Under the pieces are notes generated by a model. That model was not told the origin of the DNA, did no database searches, and saw only the letters and a program-made list of their open reading frames with translations. A stretch of DNA of 21,437 nucleotides from the IMG/VR virus record IMGVR_UViG_3300010389_000162, positions 1 through 21,437 of that record; one strand, given 5' to 3'. The DNA comes from a virus. Of the stretch, positions 6,182 to 12,643 are shown piece after piece (position 1 is the stretch's first letter; every line of letters begins with the position of its first letter). A program made the translations under genes and the position numbers.

Positions 6182-8965
6182 CTATATAATAAACCAAGAA
6201 GTTCCGTCAGAAACTACTGTAATTGCCTCGTAAGCAACAGTTATGGGAAGTGGGTTTGCATCTCTATCAACACCGTCAAGGAGTTGACCACTAATAGTTT
6301 TAATATTTATTGTGTTTCCAACGTCTACTTTTTTAATCGTAATTTCCTTACCACTAGCTGTAGACGAAGGCAGCGTAATAGTTACATCTGAACCGCCATT
6401 TGTAACCAAAATAATGTCTTCTGTTGTTTGAACAGAATGATCTGCAATAACATTTACTACATTTTTTGGAGCAACAGTAGGAATAACGCTAACAGCAATA
6501 TCGTTATTATTTTGTATTAAGCTAACTCCAAAGCCAGCAGTTAATCTTCTAAATTGAAGTTGATTGCCAACTGTCTGCTTAAATACATCTGCTGTAGATA
6601 CTGGACCTAAATTAATGCCAGTAGCACCTGCGCCTGCGCCAGAACCGCCAGCACCGCTATCTTTAAATGCAAACTCAAGATCCTCACCAACATCCATTGG
6701 AAATTTAATCTGAATTTGAGTGCTTTGATCCCCATTAGCCCCAACTTCTTCATAATCAGCATTAGCACCAGCACATAATAAATGACCGTTTCTAAATACT
6801 TCTAGGGTCTTAGAGCCAACTTCATAATCTACCTGTATATTTTGATCTTGAGAATTTAAAGGAAGTGTAATAACGGTATCTGTAGCTACTGGACCCTGAA
6901 TCTCATTTGATGTCGCTGGAAAAGTAGAGACAACAGCCATTTTTTCACGATATGGCTTTGTATCCAATGACTTCAAAATTTCGCATATTTTTTCATCAAG
7001 TCTTTTTGCAGCTCTTGTTAGGTTTTCATTATCTACCAATGCGCAGTTTTCTTTACCAACACCCTCTTGAGTAACTGTAATAGCAAGTCCTGCAAGATCT
7101 ACGTTTACAGCATTGTCGGTCTCACCGACCTGAGAGTTTGTGATAACTAATGATCCGTCTAAATTATCTACAACATTAAAATAACCCAAGCCACTAATGA
7201 CAGATGCGAAGGCAGAGGCTACTTGGGTAGGATTTTCAGAACCAGAAAGTGTAACTTCTTGCATTACTCTTCCAGGTATTTGTGGATTACCTCCACCGCT
7301 ATTTACATTTGCCCAAAACGAATATTTATTCAAATTTGAGGCAGAGTTCATATTAAAAGCTTGACCAGTAGTAATACCAGAGGCTGGTCCAAAGAATAAA
7401 GTAGTTATTTCTGGAATGTAATTTGTTATAGAGTTTGTAAAATCTGGAGTAGTATCGGTTTCAGCAGGAGAGCCAATATAAGATAAAACCTGACCTGTAG
7501 TATTATCTGATACCTGTCTAGATTCACCTTGCTCAATTTCTCCACCAGAAGCACCTCGCATAAACACTTTGGCTACCGAACTTCCTTTGTCAGCCCTTAA
7601 AAATAACCAATAAGTATCAGCATCAAAGGGAACATCCTTTCTGTCTGCTACTTTCATATGTCTGTTTGTAGTAGGAGTGGGAACTGTTGAATAAGATCCA
7701 ATAGCATACTGAGCTTCTGTACCCACAGAACCTGTAGATACCTCTTGATAAAGCTCTGTTAAGGTAACTTGAGATGCCGTATCTACACTAGCAATTTGAT
7801 AATAAAGTGTATCATTAGCTGTTTTAACCTTAATCCAATCTTCAGCCAATACATCATTGGTCCAAGAAACACCACCAACTGACTCCACAACATTTGAGTT
7901 ATTTGTGAATATAAGTTTTGGAGCAATATCTACTCCACGAACAATCTCAATGTAGGCTACTTGGTTATCAGCAAGTGTAATATCTGTGCTCGTTTCGTTT
8001 GCGGCTATTTTATAACTAAGTCGAGAACCAACAAAATCCAAATAAAAATCTGCATCCCAATTCATTTGACCTGGAAAGTCAGCAGCATGAGAAATTGTGC
8101 CTGAACCTGTTATCTGCGTGTGTGCAAGATCAGATCTTAGGCTTGTAATTGATCCAGCAGGATTAGCAGAATACCAATAAGTCGTACCCTTAATTTGCTT
8201 AATTTCTGTCTTTAGTGCATCATCATTATCTTTAAAAGTAAAGATCTGCTTATCTCCACCTCTAAAAGGAGAAGTGGTTGTAGAAGACTTATAAAAATTC
8301 TCATCTCTACCTTCTGAGTGATTATCCCATTGAAATTCAGCAAATGGATCTGGAGTATTTGAGCCAGCAGTACCTAATCTAAAAAGCATAGGTCTGCGAT
8401 CCTCAATACTTATTACATTATTATTAGCGTCTGTTTCAACAATAGCAATCGGTAGTACATTAGATGCAAAAAGGGAAGACGATACTACGATTTTAAAGTC
8501 AAAAGTAAGGGCTAGTGGAAGGTTTTTAGTAATCTCAACTTTAGAAGTTGGATTCCATAAATATACTTGAGATGCTGTATCATCGTCTACTTGTCTAGTA
8601 AACTCTAAACCAATGTAATTTAAGGCACTTGGAGTAAATGCACCTTCAACCCTTTCGTTTGTAGTGGAGTTAATTACTTGATTATCCTCTCCTGAAGGTA
8701 CTACAAAGAACGTACCTGACTCGTCAGATTTTCCATGAAACATAGCAGATTCTTCTACTATCATCTCTAGACCAGATGCAGCACCGCCAATTGCACCTGA
8801 CATATTTAATTCCCATCCACGAATTACATAAGATTGATCTTCGCCAAGTACGAAGGATTTAAGTAACTCATCGAAATCATTACGAACTGCAGATTCTATA
8901 GAGCGTAAATGGGGAGTATCTACCCTCTGTTGATTCGTCCAATTTTGAGATCTTCTTACCGCCAT
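6182..8965 (-). CDS. Baseplate-proximal fibre / structural protein (927 aa)
   Basis: A large multidomain virion protein and the first gene of the left structural block. The N-terminal ~200 residues contain 'VIRGWELNM', 'LNYIGLEFTRQVDDDT' and 'NNVISIEDRRPML', which resemble N-termini of baseplate-attached fibre proteins. Residues ~565-635 form a beta module that includes 'GRVMQEVTLSG' and 'DGSLVITNS'. Residues ~710-770 carry an 'LEVFRNGHLL..G.DYEEVG' domain also seen in the 122-aa protein. A Gly-rich linker follows (771-783). The C-terminal ~93 residues ('VTITLPSSTASGKEITIKK', then 'YEAITVVSDGTSWFII') match a common phage fibre C-terminal beta domain. AGGA lies seven bases before ATG, with an extended -10 promoter upstream. 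It is probably a fibre or a baseplate-to-fibre linker. Confidence 0.75.
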   Translation of the reverse strand: MAVRRSQNWTNQQRVDTPHLRSIESAVRNDFDELLKSFVLGEDQSYVIRGWELNMSGAIGGAASGLEMIVEESAMFHGKSDESGTFFVVPSGEDNQVINSTTNERVEGAFTPSALNYIGLEFTRQVDDDTASQVYLWNPTSKVEITKNLPLALTFDFKIVVSSSLFASNVLPIAIVETDANNNVISIEDRRPMLFRLGTAGSNTPDPFAEFQWDNHSEGRDENFYKSSTTTSPFRGGDKQIFTFKDNDDALKTEIKQIKGTTYWYSANPAGSITSLRSDLAHTQITGSGTISHAADFPGQMNWDADFYLDFVGSRLSYKIAANETSTDITLADNQVAYIEIVRGVDIAPKLIFTNNSNVVESVGGVSWTNDVLAEDWIKVKTANDTLYYQIASVDTASQVTLTELYQEVSTGSVGTEAQYAIGSYSTVPTPTTNRHMKVADRKDVPFDADTYWLFLRADKGSSVAKVFMRGASGGEIEQGESRQVSDNTTGQVLSYIGSPAETDTTPDFTNSITNYIPEITTLFFGPASGITTGQAFNMNSASNLNKYSFWANVNSGGGNPQIPGRVMQEVTLSGSENPTQVASAFASVISGLGYFNVVDNLDGSLVITNSQVGETDNAVNVDLAGLAITVTQEGVGKENCALVDNENLTRAAKRLDEKICEILKSLDTKPYREKMAVVSTFPATSNEIQGPVATDTVITLPLNSQDQNIQVDYEVGSKTLEVFRNGHLLCAGANADYEEVGANGDQSTQIQIKFPMDVGEDLEFAFKDSGAGGSGAGAGATGINLGPVSTADVFKQTVGNQLQFRRLTAGFGVSLIQNNNDIAVSVIPTVAPKNVVNVIADHSVQTTEDIILVTNGGSDVTITLPSSTASGKEITIKKVDVGNTINIKTISGQLLDGVDRDANPLPITVAYEAITVVSDGTSWFII

Positions 8966-8990
8966 TGATATTTCCTATAATTTATTGCCC

Positions 8991-8999
8991 ATTATACCA
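8991..8999 (-). promoter_or_regulatory. Putative extended -10 promoter (TGG-TATAAT) for the left structural block
   Basis: On the minus strand TGG (8999-8997) followed by TATAAT (8996-8991) matches the extended -10 consensus exactly. A start near 8985 would leave a ~20-base leader carrying AGGA before the ATG at 8965. No good -35 is seen, as is common for extended -10 promoters. It lies in the divergent gap facing the plus-strand cassette and would restart transcription of the fibre genes. Confidence 0.55.
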
Positions 9000-9087
9000 T
9001 AATTTCATATACTAGGAAGTTTGGAGGGTGTTTGAGATTGCATCTACTTATTAAAGATTATTATTTTGTTGTATTATACTTAAATAG

Positions 9088-9096
9088 TGGTATTAT
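9088..9096 (+). promoter_or_regulatory. Putative extended -10 promoter (TGG-TATTAT) for the small-gene cassette
   Basis: AGTGGTATTAT at 9086-9096 gives TGG-TATTAT, the same pattern as upstream of the 122-aa gene but on the plus strand. A weak TTGTTG lies 19 bases upstream. A start near 9103 would leave a very short leader beginning at the GGAG Shine-Dalgarno, so an upstream alternative (TATTATACT near 9072-9080) is also possible. Confidence 0.35.
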
Positions 9097-9115
9097 TATT
9101 ATGGAGATTATAGCT

Positions 9116-9451
9116 ATGAACTATGGTGGTAGTAAATTCAAGGGGTTACGAGATAAGGAAAGAAAAGTGAATTATTCTAATGACAGAAAGACAGATGAAG
9201 AGAAATTATTAGAAGAATTTGAGAAAATGCTAGAACAAGAAGATTTTGGTACTTTTGATCCAGATTTCAACTATCCTGTATTTCCAGATAGTTCAGATTT
9301 GGAATATCCAGAAGAGCCACCCCCAATACCTAAAAAGGCTAAAAAAGAAAAAGATGGATGTAAACATGAAAAAACTAAAAAGGTTTACTATACGCAAAAT
9401 AAAGCTTACATAATGTGCTTAAAATGTAAGGCTGATCTAGGAGATGCATGA
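9116..9451 (+). CDS. Small acidic protein with C-terminal CxH/CxxC zinc-ribbon-like motif (111 aa)
   Basis: First gene of the opposite-strand cassette. I place the start at the ATG at 9116 because GGAG lies nine bases upstream; a longer reading frame opens with a TTG at 9032 but lacks ribosome-binding support. The protein has a charged helical segment (about 24-43), an acidic and proline-rich middle ('EYPEEPPPIPKKAKK') and a C-terminal putative metal site with Cys82, His84, Cys101 and Cys104. It is soluble, with no signal peptide. The zinc site is inferred from residue spacing; the function is unknown. The stop overlaps the start of the lipoprotein gene (ATGATGA), implying translational coupling. 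Confidence 0.7.
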   Translation: MNYGGSKFKGLRDKERKVNYSNDRKTDEEKLLEEFEKMLEQEDFGTFDPDFNYPVFPDSSDLEYPEEPPPIPKKAKKEKDGCKHEKTKKVYYTQNKAYIMCLKCKADLGDA

Positions 9452-9708
9452 TGAAATTTATTTTACCCTTAGCTTTATTTTTGGTGGGATGTGCTATCCC
9501 CACCATTAAGACAAATAAACCAAAAAAACTCAATTACACAGAACGTATGCAGATTAAGATACAAAGCTGCATATCTAGACTAAATAATGAGGGATTTGAT
9601 CAACAGTTAATTTACCCAATTTGTAAGGATATTTATGAGCGAAAAACAAGAATTAAGCGTTTTAAAAGAAGAGGACGGCTGGAAACTCCTAGAAGAACGA
9701 ACATTTAA
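9451..9708 (+). CDS. Small phage lipoprotein with two conserved-type cysteines (85 aa)
   Basis: The N-terminus 'MKFILPLALFLVGC' is a lipoprotein signal peptide with an LVGC lipobox. The residue after Cys is Ala, compatible with outer-membrane sorting in a Gram-negative host. The mature part has 'ERMQIKIQSCISRLNNEGF' and 'ICKDIYERK', two further Cys spaced as in small phage lipoproteins of unknown function, and ends in a strongly basic tail. AGGAG (9439-9443) is seven bases before this ATG; an adjacent ATG at 9448 is a one-codon-longer alternative. The last 74 bases overlap the next gene in another frame. It could be an outer-membrane spanin or an envelope-modifying moron product, but no matching inner-membrane spanin partner is evident. 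Confidence 0.75.
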   Translation: MKFILPLALFLVGCAIPTIKTNKPKKLNYTERMQIKIQSCISRLNNEGFDQQLIYPICKDIYERKTRIKRFKRRGRLETPRRTNI

Positions 9709-9937
9709 CGACAGATCAATAATTTGCTGGTACAATGGTGATGACGGTATTATCAGTCTAATGCTGTTTCATTTAACCGACCAGCCAAATGAACTTAGTA
9801 AAAAATCTCCATATACAACTTGGGGATATCTGACATATGCTGTATCTGGGATGTACACCTGCGAAGAGGCTGCTAAAGTAGTTAGCCTATATTTACAGGA
9901 TATGGAAAATGGCTTATATTGGTGGGAAAATGTTTAA
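9635..9937 (+). CDS. Soluble hypothetical protein (100 aa)
   Basis: I do not recognise this protein. It is mixed alpha/beta in appearance and Trp/Tyr-rich ('IICWYNGDDGIISLMLFHL', 'YTTWGYLTYAVSG', 'MENGLYWWENV'), with no signal peptide or membrane segment. The start is credible because AAGGA lies five bases before the ATG, even though the gene begins inside the lipoprotein gene and overlaps it by 74 bases. Its end overlaps the start of the following small membrane-protein gene by eight bases. This dense overlap suggests co-translation within the cassette. Function unknown. Confidence 0.65.
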   Translation: MSEKQELSVLKEEDGWKLLEERTFNDRSIICWYNGDDGIISLMLFHLTDQPNELSKKSPYTTWGYLTYAVSGMYTCEEAAKVVSLYLQDMENGLYWWENV

Positions 9938-10082
9938 GCAACACTTATTTGTAAATATTATGATGTTAATGCAGTGCGGAGCAATATATACATATTTAAG
10001 TCAGAAAAACTGGGGGTTAGCCGTATATTGGCTTTGTTGTTTAGGTATTAATTTTGTGGTAACTTATGTATTGGGTAAATAA
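9930..10082 (+). CDS. Small membrane peptide with two hydrophobic helices (50 aa)
   Basis: An ATG at 9930 opens 50 codons ending TAA at 10080-10082. GGTGGGAAA directly before it can act as ribosome-binding site. The product has two hydrophobic stretches, about 6-24 ('LFVNIMMLMQCGAIYTYL') and 29-48 ('GLAVYWLCCLGINFVVTYVL'), joined by a polar SQKNW loop, giving a hairpin membrane topology. Size and topology are compatible with a holin or exclusion-type peptide, but there is no family evidence. Its stop overlaps the next start as TAATG. Confidence 0.6.
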   Translation: MFKQHLFVNIMMLMQCGAIYTYLSQKNWGLAVYWLCCLGINFVVTYVLGK

Positions 10083-10261
10083 TGGAAGAAGATAATAAGC
10101 CAGAAGAATATTTTAGAATTAAGACAGTTAGGTACACTGATCCTGACAAAATGACCCCATATCAAAAATGGAGAGTTGTACTTGGTATTGTACAGATAAT
10201 AGCTACATTAGGTGTACCGTTTGTAATTGTAGCAATAAATGAATATTTAAAAATACGATAA
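10082..10261 (+). CDS. Small protein with a C-terminal membrane helix (59 aa)
   Basis: It begins at the ATG of a TAATG overlap with the preceding small gene and runs 59 codons to TAA at 10259-10261. The first ~30 residues are charged and polar ('MEEDNKPEEYFRIK'), followed by one clear hydrophobic helix at about 32-52 ('VVLGIVQIIATLGVPFVIVA') and a short 'NEYLKIR' tail. This is a cytoplasmic domain anchored in the inner membrane. Translation is probably by re-initiation from the upstream gene, since no independent Shine-Dalgarno is obvious. Function unknown; it is one of at least four cassette products predicted to touch a membrane. Confidence 0.6.
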   Translation: MEEDNKPEEYFRIKTVRYTDPDKMTPYQKWRVVLGIVQIIATLGVPFVIVAINEYLKIR

Positions 10262-10269
10262 TACATATT

Positions 10270-10515
10270 ATGAAACTTAAATTAAATCCACATAAATATT
10301 ACATGCCAGAACCAAAGGTTTTTAAAGAACCTAGTAAGTCTGCGCCTCACTTTCACGGTAGGTCTGCACTTTGGTGGATCTTGTGTCATCACGGATTATG
10401 GCACATAATTAAGTGGATAGTGATAGATTATTTCAAACACTATCGACCAAATAAGGAAGAATACCAGAAGGTAAACAAGGAGTATAGAAAATGGATGGAA
10501 TCTTTGAAACGATAG
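10270..10515 (+). CDS. His/Trp-rich, probably membrane-associated protein (81 aa)
   Basis: Not recognised. The protein contains seven His and five Trp in 81 residues, concentrated in 'FHGRSALWWILCHHGLWHII' and the following KWIVIDYFKHY. This stretch (about 31-54) is hydrophobic enough to associate with or cross a membrane, and its paired His could bind metal or protonate. The flanks are Lys-rich and basic, and the C-terminus is a charged helix. The ATG lies eight bases after the previous stop; its Shine-Dalgarno is weak, suggesting coupling. The unusual composition makes it one of the more distinctive products of the cassette. Confidence 0.6.
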   Translation: MKLKLNPHKYYMPEPKVFKEPSKSAPHFHGRSALWWILCHHGLWHIIKWIVIDYFKHYRPNKEEYQKVNKEYRKWMESLKR

Positions 10516-10592
10516 GTATAATTTTATTTATATTACTACCGACTATTGTAAGTCTAACTATTAGCTCATATCTAACTGATTATAAGGAATAA
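10491..10592 (+). CDS. Tiny single-helix membrane peptide (33 aa)
   Basis: This frame is short but has strong ribosome-binding support: AAGGAG at 10477-10482, eight bases before the ATG. It overlaps the end of the 81-aa gene by 25 bases and overlaps the end of the convergent 141-aa gene by 32 bases. The peptide is almost entirely one hydrophobic helix (about 7-27, 'TIGIILFILLPTIVSLTISS') with a short charged tail. It resembles small phage membrane peptides in form only; function unknown. Confidence 0.55.
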   Translation: MDGIFETIGIILFILLPTIVSLTISSYLTDYKE

Positions 10593-10986
10593 TACCTTTA
10601 AAGCTAAAGCTAACTGTAGCTACACCTTTGGCATTAACGGAAAATCTCTCATTAGTAACTTTCATTTGAGGAAGCCAAAAAATATCTTTATCTGAGTGTC
10701 TATCTTTAATTCTAAGGGAAGTATATGGATGATAAAGTATCTCATTAATTTTAGTTCTAATATCGTGACCTTGCAATCCACCTTTTAATTTAACAGATAC
10801 GCCAGATATTTGACCTTGAACAGCTATTCTAGTTACAGCTATTTCTTGTGGATATACAGAATCAATGCCGTATATCTCTTGCTCGCCATAATCAATAGTG
10901 TAGTTAATAGATTGAACTTCAGGGTATTCGTTACCTGAAATAAACAATCTACAATCTGCACCTCTTAAAACTATTGATTGAGCCAT
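10561..10986 (-). CDS. Tail-tube-like structural protein (141 aa)
   Basis: Last gene of the right structural block. The beta-rich sequence opens with 'LRGADCRLFISGNEYPEVQS', followed by an IDYGEQEIYGID stretch and a 'GQISGVSVKLKGGLQGHD' stretch. This resembles the layout of contractile-tail tube proteins of the XkdM type (a RLF.xG.E opening, then a Gly-rich strand pair), so a tube or tube-initiator/baseplate-cap role is plausible. The similarity is by eye and distant. The start has AAGGAT five bases before ATG and follows the upstream stop after one base, indicating coupled translation. The 3' end overlaps the convergent 33-aa plus-strand gene. Confidence 0.6.
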   Translation of the reverse strand: MAQSIVLRGADCRLFISGNEYPEVQSINYTIDYGEQEIYGIDSVYPQEIAVTRIAVQGQISGVSVKLKGGLQGHDIRTKINEILYHPYTSLRIKDRHSDKDIFWLPQMKVTNERFSVNAKGVATVSFSFKGIIPYNQLDMS

Positions 10987-10987
10987 A

Positions 10988-12643
10988 TTAAATCCTTGTA
11001 TTTATATCGTCATCATCGAACAAGTTACCGTCATCTGGATCTTCTCCCCAAACATAGTATCTCTCACTTGTTCTAAATCTACCCCACTTTGCCAACCCCT
11101 CATCCCCAGGATAGAGAATTACTACATTTAGTACGATACCTGTAGCCCTAACAAGATCAATAAGATCTTCAGCATACACACGACCAGAAACCATGTCTGT
11201 AACATAAAAAGGAAAATCACTTGCATCTTGTGCTACATCATATGCAAAATTTTGGGTAATTAAGGATATATTAGTTCCAGGTTCGTGAATCTGTTCAAAT
11301 TGATAGGCTGGGTTAATTAAGATTGTATTGTCAGACAGTCTAGCGATATAGGGCACTGGACCCTCCTCTTTACTAGTACCTAAACCAAATACCAAAAAGC
11401 CTTCTTCATCTGGTATCTCAGATGCATCGTCAACATTAATAATTCTTTCTGTACTAGAGTCAACCGTTATTGTGTTTTGACATTCTTCTTGACCAACAAC
11501 AAAAGACTTAGATAAATCAAATGTATATGGTCCTAAATTATCTTCTGTAGATGCTCCAGATTCTACTATATGAGCAGCACCTTGCCTATCTCTTCTAACA
11601 ACCTTTGTTGTAGCTGGAATAAATACTTCTAATAACTGAGATTCAGTTTGAAAAGCCGCAGCAAATGTTTTCTTAGAGTTAATTAACGCTCGCTTAGGGT
11701 TAAAGAACAATACGCCTTCTAAGTCAGCTTGAATTGTAGTTTCATTAAAACCATTTATATTTTCATATTCAACATATGCTTCACCAACTAATCCACCACG
11801 AACTTCTGTAATAGTAAACGTACCCTTATTATCATCTACGAATGCATCGCCATATAAATTAAGGTAATCACCCTTTTTTACACGACCTACAGTTGGATTT
11901 GGTCCACCAGTCCAAATAAGCCTAACAGCACCAGATGGTTGAACTTCCACAGTCCACTGAGTTGTAGTCTCTGCAGTAGTTTGTCTGATTTCAGGAAATT
12001 TAAGTTCATTTTGAGCACGACCACCAAGAACTCTAACTGTAGAAGATGGACCGTTTGAACTAGATAAAATATTTACAAATCCACCAGCACCATCATCACC
12101 AGCAAAAGCAGATCCTGTTCTACCAGCAGATCTTAAACCCCTGATAATTGCGTCAGATACCTCTTGGGCTGTAGCTGCGTTTATATTTGCAAATTGACCT
12201 GTACTGAAGGTAATCGTAACAGGCTCCTCACCGTCAAACTCCAGTATAAGTGTATCACCATCTTCTAATTGGTATGGCTCTAACTCTGTAGATCTAAAAA
12301 TAGACCTAACAAATTCAACACCATACATTGTTTCTAAAATTTTGTGGATTAAATCCCTAACTTGCTTTCTATTGACTACTTCAATACCAAGTCTACGAAA
12401 CACCTCATCAGACAAACCAACATTGTCTGGTCTAATAACATCTCTATCGGCAAGTAGTGCATCTAGATACCTTTCTCTGGCAGTTGTGATATAGAGCATA
12501 TCATTAACAGCGCACACATTATCAATCAGATGGCAGGAACCTGTTGCAAGGGCTTCTAAGATAGTGTTAGTATTCTCACCCCTAATACTAGGGTTTAGAT
12601 ACTGCCTTAATCTTTCTTTTTCTTTATCTAAATCCGTAGCCAC
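10988..12643 (-). CDS. Baseplate-associated structural protein sharing modules with the J-like protein (551 aa)
   Basis: Probably a baseplate or tail-end protein, placed directly after the J-like gene. The helical N-terminus (1-115) includes 'TTARERYLDALLADRDVIRP', similar in style to baseplate wedge proteins. Residues ~128-205 are a beta module. Residues ~228-283 contain 'VKKGDYLNLYGDAF' and 'NKGTFTITEV', a module repeated in the J-like protein. Residues ~404-463 ('DASEIPDEEGFLVFGLGTS', 'GPVPYIA') match another J-like module (residues ~120-182 there). The tail ends in an acidic FDDDD run. The start codon is GTG, overlapping the J stop as TAGTG, with AAGG seven bases upstream; this is strong translational coupling. 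No recognised enzyme domain. Confidence 0.65.
   Translation of the reverse strand: MATDLDKEKERLRQYLNPSIRGENTNTILEALATGSCHLIDNVCAVNDMLYITTARERYLDALLADRDVIRPDNVGLSDEVFRRLGIEVVNRKQVRDLIHKILETMYGVEFVRSIFRSTELEPYQLEDGDTLILEFDGEEPVTITFSTGQFANINAATAQEVSDAIIRGLRSAGRTGSAFAGDDGAGGFVNILSSSNGPSSTVRVLGGRAQNELKFPEIRQTTAETTTQWTVEVQPSGAVRLIWTGGPNPTVGRVKKGDYLNLYGDAFVDDNKGTFTITEVRGGLVGEAYVEYENINGFNETTIQADLEGVLFFNPKRALINSKKTFAAAFQTESQLLEVFIPATTKVVRRDRQGAAHIVESGASTEDNLGPYTFDLSKSFVVGQEECQNTITVDSSTERIINVDDASEIPDEEGFLVFGLGTSKEEGPVPYIARLSDNTILINPAYQFEQIHEPGTNISLITQNFAYDVAQDASDFPFYVTDMVSGRVYAEDLIDLVRATGIVLNVVILYPGDEGLAKWGRFRTSERYYVWGEDPDDGNLFDDDDINTRI

Noticed and set aside
9032-9115. Longer N-terminus for the CxH/CxxC protein starting at a TTG
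   Set aside because: There is no Shine-Dalgarno sequence for the TTG, and the region carries promoter-like sequence; the ATG at 9116 has GGAG at good spacing.
10054-10066. TGTGGTAACTTAT as a further copy of the promoter motif
   Set aside because: It lies inside the 50-aa membrane-peptide gene and its -10 portion fits poorly.
9451-10592. Complete lysis cassette (holin, endolysin, spanins)
   Set aside because: There is a lipoprotein and several membrane peptides, but no endolysin and no inner-membrane spanin partner with a coiled coil; the assignment would be a guess.
10575-10620. Bidirectional terminator between convergent genes
   Set aside because: Only a weak ~5-bp AAGG/CCTT stem is present and it lies inside coding sequence of both genes.
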